A stretch of DNA of 64,000 bases, taken from NCBI RefSeq assembly GCF_905404315.1, contig NC_066283.1:6262001-6326000 (forward strand), read 5' to 3'. Position 1 is the stretch's first letter, and each line of letters begins with the position of its first letter. Source of the DNA: Leptidea sinapis. Lineage: Eukaryota > Arthropoda > Insecta > Lepidoptera > Pieridae. The translations under genes were made by a program, and so were the position numbers. Under the pieces are notes generated by a model. The model searched no databases. It was given only the letters and a program-made list of their open reading frames with translations, and was not told where the DNA came from. Below, in pieces: positions 47,463 to 57,886 of this stretch.

Positions 47463-47519
47463 CCTTGCGCCGATCTGGTTTCCGCACTGTCCAGCTTGCA
47501 CATGTACTATTTCCCTCAT
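47463..47519 (-). CDS. betaTub60D: Beta-tubulin exon 1 (residues 1-19, start codon)
   Basis: Exactly 19 codons from ATG (47519-47517) to a GTAAGT donor at 47462-47457: MREIVHVQAGQCGNQIGAR. The opening MREI is the tubulin autoregulation tetrapeptide, and QAGQCGNQIG is the T1 nucleotide loop. An intron after codon 19 is a known position in insect beta-tubulin genes. Phase 0 joins FWE of exon 2. It is too short for ORF finders. Together the exons give 19 + 36 + 1 + 402 = 458 residues, with the three splice phases consistent. Confidence 0.94.
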
Positions 47520-47760
47520 AATTATTGATTAATTAAATGCAAACTATTATAATAGTATAATATATTCGCAATAACGCAGCCCTCTTACTGACTAGCCGGC
47601 TGACGTTCGAATGAATGTGAATTGTGAATCAAATAGCTTTGCAGTAAATGGGAAGGAGATGACTGCTCGGCTAGCTTCATTATCCAATCGCATGGGGTGA
47701 GAATGTTGCCAGCTGTCATAGTTTTCCCTACACCAGTGCAGACAATATTTCGTAACATTT
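47520..47760 (-). promoter_or_regulatory. Candidate beta-tubulin promoter and 5' UTR
   Basis: Reading leftward on the - strand, an arthropod initiator-like TCAGT occurs at 47591-47587, giving a ~70-nt 5' UTR before the ATG. No TATA box about 30 nt upstream. A reverse CCAAT (cgattgg) is near 47676-47682. The segment is GC-richer than its surroundings, as expected of a promoter-proximal region, but no activity can be inferred. Confidence 0.4.
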
Positions 47761-48189
47761 ATATTAAGAAAACATAATATTAATATTAAAATTATATAAT
47801 ACTCAAATGGACCAATAAATAAAAAAGTTGTCTAGAAAGCGGTTGATCTTGCAATTTTAGTAGCTTAGTTTATTTTTTATTTATGAATTGAATGTAGGTA
47901 TATAGGTATATTGTCAAAACGGTATCTATAAAATTTCGACATTTACGTGTTTTTAGTGTTATTTCTCAAGATTTTCTATTGGTAAGAAAGTGGGCATACA
48001 TTATACACTGATCTAGGAATTCATACTTATTTTAAGGATATAAAAGTTGTTTAAATGAAGTTCTATACGGCTTGTAAGCCGTATCTATGTATAGACCAGT
48101 GTCGATAATTTTTGAAACCTGAAAAAATAGTAGGATGAAACCTATTGAAACTTTCCAGTTTCAATTCAATAATTCAATAATTCTCTTCC
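47761..48189. other. Upstream intergenic, nothing recognised
   Basis: AT-rich; no exon or TE end supported. Confidence 0.4.
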
Positions 48190-48840
48190 GAGAATATGAC
48201 AAAAATGAAAGGAAAAATAAATTACGGGCGATCTGAGGTCGGGAAGTGTAAATCTTTGGAAAAGGAGTCGGGACTCCTCATAGAAGCACTACGCTTATGG
48301 GGTAGAGGCCTGATAAAGTCGGCGAGTATAGGCAAGACGCGAACGCTCGAGGCTTTTAACAGTGCTCCAGAAAACTCCCGGCCTCATTGATACAAAAAAC
48401 GGATCTACTCCATAAGGGAGTATTAAAGTGAATCTGTCGCGCTCTAAAAGGTGTGTAGTGTTGCCGATGCCAAAGGTTCCGACACTCATCGCACGGCTGC
48501 CACTGGCGGCTAGCATAAGTAAGATGTGGGATTGGGGGTAAGCATGTGATATGCTTACCCCCAATTGCCCCCGCCTGCTTACTGTCAGCCCGCCACATGT
48601 GCAAACTGAAGAGGCCCTTGCCCTGCAAACAAAACGTCTTGCTGGGTCTAAATGGAGGAAGCTTGAAACTAGCATAGTGGTGTTCAAGTCCCAGACGACA
48701 GCCAACATCATACTTAAAGAGACCACTAAATCGTCAGAGGATAAAGAGGTTTTGTCTACGGTGTCCCCCGGTGCGATTATGACATACGATAGTATTTTGT
48801 GTTCAATAATAGAATAGAGTGGAAGCTGTGCCAGTTTGAA
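48190..48840 (+). mobile_element. LINE ORF1 remnant with zinc knuckles
   Basis: A GC-richer block. On + at 48446-48489 one frame reads CCRCQRFRHSSHGC, an exact CX2CX4HX4C knuckle of the kind found in ORF1 of jockey/CR1-type LINEs. A second knuckle follows as VRCGIGGKHVIC with its first Cys replaced by a stop, and a third, in another frame, as PATCAN-stop-RGPCPANKTSC. Frameshifts and stops show it is dead. The 197-codon - strand ORF (48295-48888) over it is a shadow. Confidence 0.65.
48531..48565. repeat. Perfect 15-bp hairpin
   Basis: ATTGGGGGTAAGCAT, loop GTGAT, then ATGCTTACCCCCAAT. It lies between the second and third knuckles of the LINE ORF1 relic. Confidence 0.9.
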
Positions 48841-49339
48841 TAAGTTAAAGTACAATAACATTATATCCCTAAGAATTAAATTATACACAACGTATAAAAT
48901 AATATTTTAAACTGAACAGAAGTTATTTCATAGCCTAATACGAATAGGGGCCAGTGAGTTCCTTGTATATGATTTTAATGGGTTGTATTTTTCAGAACAT
49001 ACCTTTAGTAGTAACAATAAATTAAATAAAAAAATAGAATAACGTTAAAGGTACGCTTTGAATAAAGATTAAACAATAATTTGAATTTCAAAGCTAAGTA
49101 AGTTGGGTAATCATTTGTGTGGCAACTGGCAACACTAAGAGTGATTCACAACGTCGGGCCGGCGCAAACGGCGATTTGAGAGCCGTTACTTTTTGCACAG
49201 AATATGTTTATTTGATAATAGATTCTGGTATTTATTACGGTCTAATAATAATTGGATTCATTTTATCGTGTAATATTAACAAAATTATATGTATTTAAGT
49301 AGATATTTTAAGCATTACTTTTCTGTCTGCTAAGGTTCT

Positions 49340-49590
49340 TATTCCAGATGACGTTTTATTCGCAATGAGCAAAGTGAAGCAAGATTGGCATATCCGAAGT
49401 TCCAGAATAGCTGAAGAACTGGAAATTGATTACAAAAACGTGCCACTCGAGGTCACAGAAACAAAACTTATAAGCCGTGGACCTACTCATTTGCGGTTCT
49501 TTACTGATTTGAAATGAAACCGAACCGTTTTTGAAGAAATTGATAACTCGTGATAAAAACTTGATCAAGTACTTTAAGAACGTTTGTTAA
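49340..49590 (+). pseudogene. Mariner transposase relic, N-terminal/middle part
   Basis: Reads KQDWHIRSSRIAEELEIDYKNV (second HTH), a degraded joint, then EPFLKKLITRDKNLIKYFKN, the mariner block around the first catalytic Asp (usually ITGDEKWI). Multiple frame changes. It may be the same copy whose later part is at 50778-50930 and 52374-52450, separated by later insertions; that link is inference. Confidence 0.7.
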
Positions 49591-50040
49591 GAGGGGACGC
49601 TAGCAGAGTGATTCCATACAAACGTATTCCCCTTTCTTCTTCCTGGATAATGCTTCTAGACAGAAGATTTTTGTCACAAAATCTAGATATGCTAAAGCTA
49701 TGTCTGTACCTTTTGTTTTTTTTTCAAACAACTAACGACATAAGAAAATATGACTTCAAACATCGTAGAAACTGCTATTTTAATACCGCCCTGTTCAGAC
49801 GAATACGTGACAATTTTAAAAGGTTTTTAAGAAAAAAGGAAAACGTACCGACACAGACTCGTTCTTCCTGAAAATATGGTTACAATTTTTTTTTTACAAA
49901 AACAGAGTACAAAACGGAAAACAGGGGAATACGAAACCTCTATTTGTTCAAAATTTTGTACTTATCCACAAACTCACTAGAGATACTAATGACAACAATT
50001 TTGTGTTATTTGTTTACAACAAGATGGCTTATGGCGATTA

Positions 50041-50353
50041 ACGGGCGTTCCCAATATACTATCTACACATAGAGATAAATTACTACCTTCTAGTGTCAGT
50101 AATCAGCTGTCAATAATCTGAAGCTGTCCCAATATACCCGATAAGTCATTCTTATCGCCTTATATTGGGACGCGTGAATAGCAATTTCCATACACACTTT
50201 ATATCGCTGGTAAGCTATACGTCGTCCCATTGACAGACAGGGTGCACGGATAAGGTGAGTTAACGTCGATAAGTTTCTTGGGACAGAAAAGTCAACGATA
50301 GTTAACATTTTTATCTCAAGTAAGAGATAGACTGAATATTGGGAACGGCCGTA
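50041..50353. mobile_element. MITE family G, copy 2
   Basis: gggcgttcccaatatactat ... gactgaatattgggaacggcc. Matches 3371-3654 over its length, with an added ~28 bp (cttgggacagaaaagtcaac). Confidence 0.8.
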
Positions 50354-50545
50354 AAAGGGGTGGGTGAGGAACGAGAGGGGAATTATATCTGTCACTTTCA
50401 ATAGTTGAGCCACAAACTACTAGACTCTAGACTTCTAGAGCCTAAAAAAATGTATGAAGATTGCCGGCCGTGATTATGACCTTTTTCGCACTGCCAACAA
50501 CAACTGATGAGATAAAAGCAAGAAGTTGTTGGAAAGCGGTTTACC

Positions 50546-50777
50546 AGTGGGAGACTCCTTTGCTCAGGATGCCGGCTAGATAATGGGTAGCACAACGGCG
50601 CCTATTTCTGCCGTGAAGCAGTAATGTGCAAGCATTACTGTGTTTCGGTCTGTTAAGGGCGCCGTAGCTAGTGAAATTACTGGGACAAATGAGACTCAAG
50701 TTTGTAATGGGCAAGGCGTATCAATTACCATCAGCTGAACGTCCTGCTCGTCTCGTCCCTTATTTACATAAAAAAAG
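50546..50777 (+). repeat. Family A SINE-like repeat, copy 8 (internal deletion)
   Basis: Sense copy from cagtgggagactcctttgct to acataaaaaaag. The hairpin segment is deleted between gagactcaag and tttgtaatgggc. Confidence 0.85.
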
Positions 50778-50930
50778 CGACCGGAATTCACTAGTGGAAA
50801 GTCTTTCGTCACGATAACGCTCGAGAATACACATCTTTAGCTTTTATTATATATTAATATAGTTTGGGAGATGTTATTGTATCTGCCACATAGCCCTGAC
50901 CTTGCACCTTCAGATATCCATGTGTTTCAG
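50778..50930 (+). pseudogene. Mariner transposase relic, catalytic part (left of an insertion)
   Basis: Contains RHDNAREYTS (HDNARPHTS block, second Asp) and PHSPDLAPSDIHVFQ (PYSPDLAPSD block, third Asp of DD34D). Interrupted after the Gln codon by a TIR element; continues at 52374. Confidence 0.8.
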
Positions 50931-51155
50931 GGTATGTTCCGATATGCACTGCGAGCACTGCACAGTGCTATCACTATAGAATTATTCGTTCCGTTATGAA
51001 CTACCAGTATACTGCCGCAGTACCCTAGGGAAATATATGACGTCATAAATCGCCGCCATATTCTACTGTGAGCACTGGCGTTTTCCAGGTAAGGTACTGG
51101 CAGTACTTTGATCCGACAAAACCACTCGAGTGCCTAACGCTATAATTATATAATA

Positions 51156-52115
51156 CAGGGTGGACCAAAAGTCCGTTAACATTTGAATCGGTTGCCGCGT
51201 CTAGCAACGGCGGCGGAGGGGGATAGAAGGGTTACGCATTGCAAGAGCGGCTAATAGGAATTTAGTACCATGGCGTCGTTTAGCGGTAGTCAACGTGCGT
51301 TTCGTGTACGCAAGTACTATCTAAACAACGATTCTGCGACCTTAGCTCAACGAAAGTTTTGCAATCATTACAAGATACGACACAAAAATCAAGCTCCATC
51401 AGGTGTATTAATTAAAAAATGGGTGCTCAAGTTTGAGAAGACGGGTTCAACAATGGATTTACCTCGATCTGGCCGGCCTAGAACGTCGAGGGACCCCGAA
51501 AACGTGGAGCGAGTAAAATCGTCTGTTCGTGACCAATCTGGACTTTCAACTCGAAAGCGGTCTGCTGTCCTTAACGTGCCAAGATAATGATGTATTAAAC
51601 CGCATTCTCAAGAAAGATTTAAGTCTACATCCCTATAAAATCCAAATGGTGCAGGAATTAAGGCCTCAGGACCATGCCACTAGGTTGCAGTTTGCGAACG
51701 AAATGGTAGAGCGATTCACCAGTTTTACAAACATTTTTTTCTCAACGAGGCACACTTCCACCTAAATGGGCATGTTAATATACAAAATTGTCGTTATTGG
51801 AGTGACACTATGTGATGGTGATCAAAAACCTCTGCATTCCAGCCAACCAACTCAGTAACTCTTGACGAATTAAAGGATCGTATTCGTACACAAATCCAAA
51901 ACATCTCAACAGAAACATGTAAAGCTGTCATCGAAAATTTCCGCTCAAGATTGCAGCAATGCCAGAATAATGAAGGATTGCATATGGATGATGTGATTTT
52001 TAAGACATAAATCCCCCTTTTGTTTTCTATCGAAAACAATAAACAATTTTGATCTACTGTAATTAGTTTTTTTTAATCATCATTCCAATTATAAAAGGAC
52101 TTTTGGTCCACCCTG
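51156..52115 (+). mobile_element. Tc1/mariner-superfamily transposon, defective, 960 bp
   Basis: TA at 51154-51155 and 52116-52117. The TIRs CAGGGTGGACCAAAAGTCC are exactly inverted at the right end. A transposase relic inside. It sits within the 50931-52373 element. Confidence 0.9.
51270..52008 (+). pseudogene. Transposase relic (N-terminal HTH, broken catalytic part)
   Basis: 51270-51587: FSGSQRAFRVRKYYLNNDSA, PSGVLIKKWVLKFEKTGSTM and DLPRSGRPRTSRDPENVERV, the DUF4817-type HTH and GRPRT hook common in arthropod transposases. After frameshifts and a deletion: RPQDHATRLQFANEMVERF, then FLNEAHFHLNGHVNIQNCRY (usually F.DEAHFHLNG; the catalytic Asp is Asn here), and a final DELKDRIRTQIQNISTETCK ... 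DDVIFKT, stop near 52008. Clearly inactive. Confidence 0.82.
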
Positions 52116-52373
52116 TATTATAAATTCAATTATAATTAATATGAATTAAAATATTTTCAATTTGACAGTACCCCAACAATAGTATTTTTTAATGAACTAG
52201 AAAACTTTAATACACTCATTTGAATGCTGCGTCAAAAAATGCGGCTGACAGTATACGGGATTGCGTTCCGTTTTGAATAGTAACCAATATAACTGGCTAT
52301 AAAGGAACGGCTTCACAGTATACTAAATTGACGTCACAATGTACAGTGGTCGCAGTGCATATCGGAATATACC

Positions 52374-52450
52374 TTCAGTCTCTTCAGAATTGTTTAGGCA
52401 GGTCAGGTTAACATCTATAAAACCCGTTATATAGTACCTTTACAACAACG
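52374..52450 (+). pseudogene. Mariner transposase relic (right of the insertion)
   Basis: In the frame that continues from 50930 it reads SLQNCLGRSG, matching the mariner 'LFRSLQN.L.G' segment that follows the SPDLAPSD block. This shows that the nested element split one mariner copy. Confidence 0.72.
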
Positions 52451-52535
52451 GGATCACGTTTATTTATTTATTAAAGACTATTACAATATTAAAACTATTA
52501 CTAATTAATTTACAATATTTTATATATCATCCCAC

Positions 52536-52670
52536 TGCTGGGCAGAGACCTATCCCTTCTTCTTCCATTTGTCCTTTTTGTTTGCAATGTGGAACCATGT
52601 CACTCCTTCATAATTTACTAAATCGTCTCTCCATCTACCAGCTCTACCTCTTCTCGTTTTGGGATCATGT
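52536..52670 (-). mobile_element. RTE-type LINE C-terminus
   Basis: - strand reads TRRGRAGRWRDDLVNYEGVT, WFHIANKKDKWKKKG, stop, VSAQQWD. The 'RWRDDL......W...A..R..W......AQQWD' pattern is the C-terminus of RTE-like ORFs. Defective. Confidence 0.7.
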
Positions 52671-52765
52671 TACTACCCACAAAATGGCAGCCAATGTTGT
52701 GGCAATACAACTTTAAACTTTAGAAAATTTATTGAAGTAGGCGTTACTTTGCGGAAATCCATAAT

Positions 52766-52980
52766 TATACAAATGATTTAAGTTTTCTTTAGTGTTAATT
52801 CTGCCAATATTTGTTTTTAAACAATTTTTTTCACGAGACTTCTACCAAAATCTGGCACCCAGATTTTGGCGAGACAACACGTCCCGAGGATGCCTCGTGT
52901 AGAGGCGAAACACGTGTCGAATTGTTTAAAAACAAATATTGGCGGAATTAACACTAAAGAAAACTTAAATCATTTGTATA
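52766..52980. repeat. Fold-back element with 61-bp arms
   Basis: Arms 52766-52826 and 52920-52980 are inverted copies with one mismatch. The 93-nt loop holds a further 10-bp hairpin (CCAAAATCTG / CAGATTTTGG) and the GC-rich cgtcccgaggatgcctcgtg. Confidence 0.9.
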
Positions 52981-53087
52981 CTTTGAACTTTAAACAAATG
53001 GCACATTCATATTGTTTTAAATGTAAATAAATTTAAAAAAATGGAAATAAACTTTACTTTTTCCCTAAGTTTTTACCGCAAAATCTT

Positions 53088-53165
53088 AACCTTTTTACTA
53101 TAAATAGTAATTTTCTTTGTTACAACACCAGAATTAAGGAATTGTCTATAACCACAGTCTGTAGA
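53088..53165 (+). mobile_element. LINE RT C-terminus fragment
   Basis: Reads LFTINSNFLCYNTRIKELSI, the same region as 54395-54460 (LFALNSDFHYYNTRNKGLLV). Confidence 0.6.
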
Positions 53166-53786
53166 GATAGAAACTTACGGTTCCAACCCCATTTTTTAAA
53201 TTATTCTCAGTTAAATTCGTACCAGTTCGTTTCGTTCTACATGTTTTCGATAGCCTACTGAAAGTTCTAATAGTTAAATGAATATGCTTTTAATTGTAAA
53301 TACCCATACAAAGATGATTTATGTACTTTAGTGTCCTACTTCTACGCCAGAAATATTTTTCTTCTTTCTTTTAATTTTTTACAAGATCTCACCTCCAATG
53401 GCAACTAAAATAAAATACTTGTTTTTTTTCATCTACTGTGGAAGCCTCATAATATTGGCGCCAGACAAAAAAAAGCAGTGAGATATAAGTATTGAAGATA
53501 TACAAAATTGCTTGTATTATTTTCAAAGGCGTTATAAAAATTGAGACGGTATATCCTATACTTTATTATTTTATGTATAACATTGCTGTGCCCTTGCAGG
53601 GCGTCACATATTGTCTACCCATATCTATAATGTACCTATTGTAAAATGTGACTTGCAATAAGATATTTTGATTTTTGTTTTTTTTTTACTTCACCGGCTT
53701 TACAAATAAACGCGGGAAACGTTATACCTGAGAATAAACCAAGAATATGAATAATGTTGACAATAGTCTATACCGCTAGAAACATT

Positions 53787-53862
53787 GTCATTGCGAAAAT
53801 AGGTGCCATGTGATACCCATAATCTAGCCGGCATACTGTGCAAAGGAGCCTTCCACTGGGAT
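53787..53862 (-). repeat. Family A fragment, copy 9
   Basis: 5' part only: reverse of ccagtggaaggctcctttgc and ccggctagattatgggtatc. Confidence 0.75.
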
Positions 53863-54358
53863 ACAATACATGTACAACATGTAAACAGAAATACGTCTAA
53901 ACCATAAGATAGATTAAGAACAAGATAAGTCCCCCCTGTCTCATTTAAATTACGAAGCAACTTATTAATCGTGTATTCGTTCAAACTTAATGTAGGTAAT
54001 CTCCATGCTTAGTTCTCCGGTGAACAGAAATCTCTTCCTTGTTTTTTGAAATAAATATAAAAAGGGATACTTAAATCGCTTGGCAACTCGCCAAAACGGT
54101 GCCGAACTCTTGGCGCCTTCCGTATCCCTTCATAATGTTATTCTCACATTAATTACAAATGGTGGGTAAGTTATTTTAGGTATTGTTACTTTCAATAAAG
54201 TGTTCTTCCTACTTACAGTTTCGTAATTTTTACATGCATTGAAAATAGTGTTAGGTATCTAACTAACTATTTTTAAGAAGAATCGCTATTATAACAAATA
54301 TCTGGACGACCGAGCCTTCCTCGGATTTTTAAGAAAGTACAAAACTTAAACTTCATTT

Positions 54359-54845
54359 ATGAAATTAAATTTAATATACGTTCACAAAAATCGTCACCTT
54401 TTTGCTCTTAATAGTGATTTTCATTATTATAACACTAGAAATAAGGGATTGCTTGTAACTAATTCTAGTAGGCTTCATAAGATACATAATAGCTTTAAGG
54501 GTAAATGTATACACTTCTATAATAAAGTCCCAGCCACTGTTCAGGCATTATCTATAAATAAATTTAAATGTTTTATAAAAAAAATGGCTGTGTCGTAAAT
54601 CCTATTACTCCACTGCTGAATATCTAAATGATCGAGCAGCCTGGGACTAGATTATGATTATTTTGTAGCGATAGAAATGACTGTACAAAATTGTATATTT
54701 TTATTGAAGAGAGCGCAAAAAAAGAATTCTCTCTCAGAGCGCGATTTGTTTCCGAAGCGGTAGTAGTATCTAGTAGTTATTAGAAATGACATCAAAAAGA
54801 ATTCTAAAGGAATCAATTTTGAGAAAATAAATACCTTTTATGCCT
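54359..54845 (+). mobile_element. LINE 3' end: RT C-terminus and 3' UTR
   Basis: 54359-54598 encodes HKNRHLFALNSDFHYYNTRN, SSRLHKIHNSFKGKCIHFYN and KVPATVQALSINKFKCFIKK. After a +1 shift it ends KSYYSTAEYLNDRAAWD, stop at about 54651. The 3' UTR with ctctcagagcgcgatttg is repeated at 7885-8015. A degraded jockey/CR1-type element. Confidence 0.8.
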
Positions 54846-54984
54846 TTTTAAACAAAAAAATCTTATAGGACATCTGCTTTCCGGATTACCCTATGTTCAC
54901 TCCCATCTGAGCTACTATAGTCTTTTATGTAGAAGCGAAATTTATCTTTGTATTCTAATGTTATTATAGATGTGACATGGATAA

Positions 54985-55100
54985 CTACATTTTTTTTTAA
55001 ATTTAAACCTAGCTATTTCGATTTATCGCCCCCGAAATCCCCTGTATACTAAATTTTATGAAAATCGTTGGAGCCGTTTCCGAGATTTAGATTATATAAT
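54985..55100 (+). repeat. 'agct' repeat tail fragment
   Basis: ctagctatttcgatttatcg ... aaattttatgaaaatcgttg ... agccgtttccgagattta, a common end of insect interspersed repeats. Confidence 0.5.
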
Positions 55101-55197
55101 CAATAATTATATGATAATCCAACATAAATCGCTGTTATATTTTACATTTCATTTCTAATCTAATTAGGTTTAATAGATATTAAGGTAATGAAATAAG

Positions 55198-55372
55198 TGG
55201 TGAATAGACTCTTGCTGTTAGGCAACGCATGAAAACAGGCTATGTTTATTACTTTAGTGTGCTTGACGTCTAACACTGCTAGCTGAAAATAGAGATTAAC
55301 AGTTCGCCGCCAATTATTTTTTTCGACGTACCTATTCACAGCTGTCACAGTCTATCTAGAATTATCTAAGTC
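55198..55372. mobile_element. MITE family K, copy 5
   Basis: Inverted copy: tgttaggcaacgcatgaaaa ... ctttagtgtgc ... cacagctgtcacagtctatc. Confidence 0.65.
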
Positions 55373-55633
55373 ACATAGTATAGTATATATTTTGGTATAA
55401 ATACCAATAAATCCGAAAATTATATTGGTACTTACCCAGAAAACGTAAAAAAAATATTTTTGTATTAATTGGTTTAAAAGGCCTTCAGTCATCTAATGAA
55501 TAATAATGATTGGAATTGTTCTAACAAACATTTTCACAATCACTTTGAATAAATTTAGCAGAAAATTTAAATTACGGAAATACATGCCGGTGTTGAAAGC
55601 AGTTTTCCCGCCCAGGTGAATGACCGTTGCGGA

Positions 55634-55754
55634 ATCTAATTCTTACCTATATCTAAATAAAACCTGATAATATAAACATTGTTTAGGACGAAACTGTCTA
55701 ATTCTTATTTCTAAATAAAACCAAATAATATAGATATTGTTTAGGACAAAATTG
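55634..55754. repeat. Two-copy tandem duplication (~60 bp)
   Basis: tctaattctta...ctaaataaaacc...ttgtttaggac occurs twice in a row. The overlapping ORFs on both strands are unsupported. Confidence 0.75.
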
Positions 55755-56259
55755 ACTTTTATGAAGTGGGCAAACGAAGAAATACTCAGGAGGAAACATT
55801 TGTCCAAATATTCTCTACTCTTTGGATTTAACCCAAAATCAATATTATTCTCAAATAAGTATTTTATTAATATTTCCGTACCTCTGTTTTGCTTTTTTGA
55901 TATTTTTGTGTTCTTCAAAAAGTGCTTAAAACGGCTTAATAATCATTTGGGCCGCTTATATGATACACTGCAAACACCTAGAAATATAAATGCCCCTTAC
56001 ATTTAAACTGTCTGCCACATAATATTTATCTAAATCTAAGTTTCTAAAATATTCTTGACTGTAATTAAAGTAAGGTGTATCAATCACGAATAAGTATTAA
56101 CGCCATAATATTTGAATTAATCTTGAACAATCTGTCTGAAACGTAAGTATTTCTAATATGATCGTCTAGAATTGAAACAGGAAATAATGGAGCAACCAAA
56201 AAGGTGAAGTGTAGAATGCTTATCCATTACTTTAACATCTTGAAGGGGATACCTTACAA

Positions 56260-56366
56260 GATGGACCGACGATCTGGTCAAGATCACCGGATTAGCTTGG
56301 AGGGGGGCAGCGCAGGGCCGATCGCCTTGGAGATCTTTGTCCAGCTGTGGACATCTTCCGGCTGAA
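56260..56366 (+). mobile_element. RTE-type LINE C-terminus
   Basis: Reads RWTDDLVKITGLAWRGAAQG, RSPWRSLSSCGHLPAE, stop. The 'RW.DD..K..G..W...AQ.R..W..L' terminus of an RTE-like ORF. Ends near aatgattgaatga. Confidence 0.72.
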
Positions 56367-56383
56367 TGATTGAATGAACTTTA

Positions 56384-56890
56384 ATGGTGGAGGCCAGAAC
56401 ATTAAATTTATTGGTAATATCTACCCGGTGGGAAATTTGGAAATTGTCTATAATAAAAAGTTTGCATTTCGAAAATTTTCACTCAATGCCAATTGAGCTA
56501 AAACTTTCTATTACATTACGTTCAAATTATCTTAAACAGAGTCCACTTCACCACCGAAAGTACCATCATCCAAATATCAAACATCAAATTTTAATTTTAC
56601 TATGCTGGTATGAATGGCTAGGCTAAATATTGCTGGACCGACAGGGTCACCTTGCTGACAGCCAACGGAAGACAAATATGACATGACTGTTGAATAATAA
56701 TTTGGATGGTTTTTTATAACATTGCCAAATGATACATTGAAGAAGTTGAATATTTGAGCAATGAATGATGAATATTTTCTCTCAGCAGAACTCTGAGTTA
56801 GGATGAATTTTTTTGACAGGAAAGTTGAAATATTATGTCTACAACAAATTTTAGAAACAGGGCATCGAAAGATGGCTACGGCTATACGAC
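56384..56890 (-). pseudogene. Reverse transcriptase core relic
   Basis: - strand: SSVGCQQGDPVGPAIFSLAI (about 56675-56616), the RT QGDPLGP block, then YLDDGTFGGEVDSV (YLDD at 56576-56565), the RT catalytic box, with a frameshift between. Upstream DRKYSSFIAQIFNFFNVSFG and KNHPNYYSTVMSY, downstream IESFSSIGIE and KFSKCKLFIID fit the RT fold order. Stops throughout. Confidence 0.75.
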
Positions 56891-57711
56891 GAATACGACC
56901 ATAATTTTCTTAGAATATTAATATTATATTTGTCAGTGTGTTGTTTACCAATCATTTCAGAAAAGACCTTACCGATTTAATTAGAGTTTTCACTGATGTA
57001 TAGTTTGGTTTTTGTTTTTGTTAAACTAGTTGATACGCAAATAAAAATAGCATATTAAGTAATTTTATAGTGTTAAAGTGTTGTAGAGTGGGCGACCATG
57101 ATCTGTTTCATGGCTGTACGATCGAACGCAACCATATTTATTATTATAATTATTATTATCATCATACAATTACAAATAGCCTTCATTTCTGTTAAAGCAA
57201 CCATTCGTTGCTATAATAAATTGTTAAATATATTTATATTTTTCAAATCCTACATTAATTTTTTTCTTCGACATCTGTCACATTAGTATCATATTCTCCT
57301 CTTGTGTAGTGTAATCTACTATGTAGCCACGTATTCTTAGGTACGAAAGTCAAGTAAAGCGTCGAATTTTCAAGACAGGTAAAGAATGCGATAGGTAGGT
57401 CTAGGCTGTGACAAGGGCGTAAAGGAATCTCAACCTAATTCACATACTTAGGTAGGTCGATAATACATTAGGTATGTATGCTGTTATGTAAACAACTTGT
57501 TTATTCTTCTTTGTTTTATATTGCTACATTATTGGCGAACATTTGAGAATAATCCTTAGGTGTAAGTATATAAAGAGACGCACTTCACAATATATTGATT
57601 CATTTAGTAACCTAACGACGTAATCGAGTAACGTGCGACATAGCAAACAATACACCTACTGGTGGTGATTAGTGTTAGGGTGTAACGAGGTACCTACTGG
57701 TATCTATGAAG
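56891..57711. other. Intergenic, nothing recognised
   Basis: An ATT-rich microsatellite at 57140-57170. No exon or TE end supported. Confidence 0.4.
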
Positions 57712-57886
57712 TACGAGGGCTGCACTAAAAGTATCGGGAATGGAATATTTCCACTGTTCCTGTCATATTAAAATCTTTTTAATTGAAAACTCCTTGGTTT
57801 TAAAAATCGAATACCATTTATTTATTTAAAAAAAGATTCTCGGTCTTGTCACAAGGTCTTTTCAAACTTGTTTGGTCGTTGAGAAA

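Larger units (their letters stand above)
50931..52373. mobile_element. TIR element (5-bp TSD) nested in the mariner relic
   Basis: The TIRs GGTATGTTCCGATATGCACT... and (inverted) GGTATATTCCGATATGCACT..., 30 bp with 2 differences. TTCAG is duplicated at 50926-50930 and 52374-52378. Without its own inner insertion it is about 480 bp and noncoding. A 5-bp duplication excludes Tc1/mariner, PIF and piggyBac; the superfamily is open. Confidence 0.85.

Noticed and set aside
48295..48888. 197-codon - strand ORF as a host gene
   Set aside because: The opposite strand carries LINE ORF1 zinc-knuckle text, and the - strand frame has no known motif.
49356..49568. 70-codon - strand ORF
   Set aside because: Antisense shadow of the mariner relic read on +.
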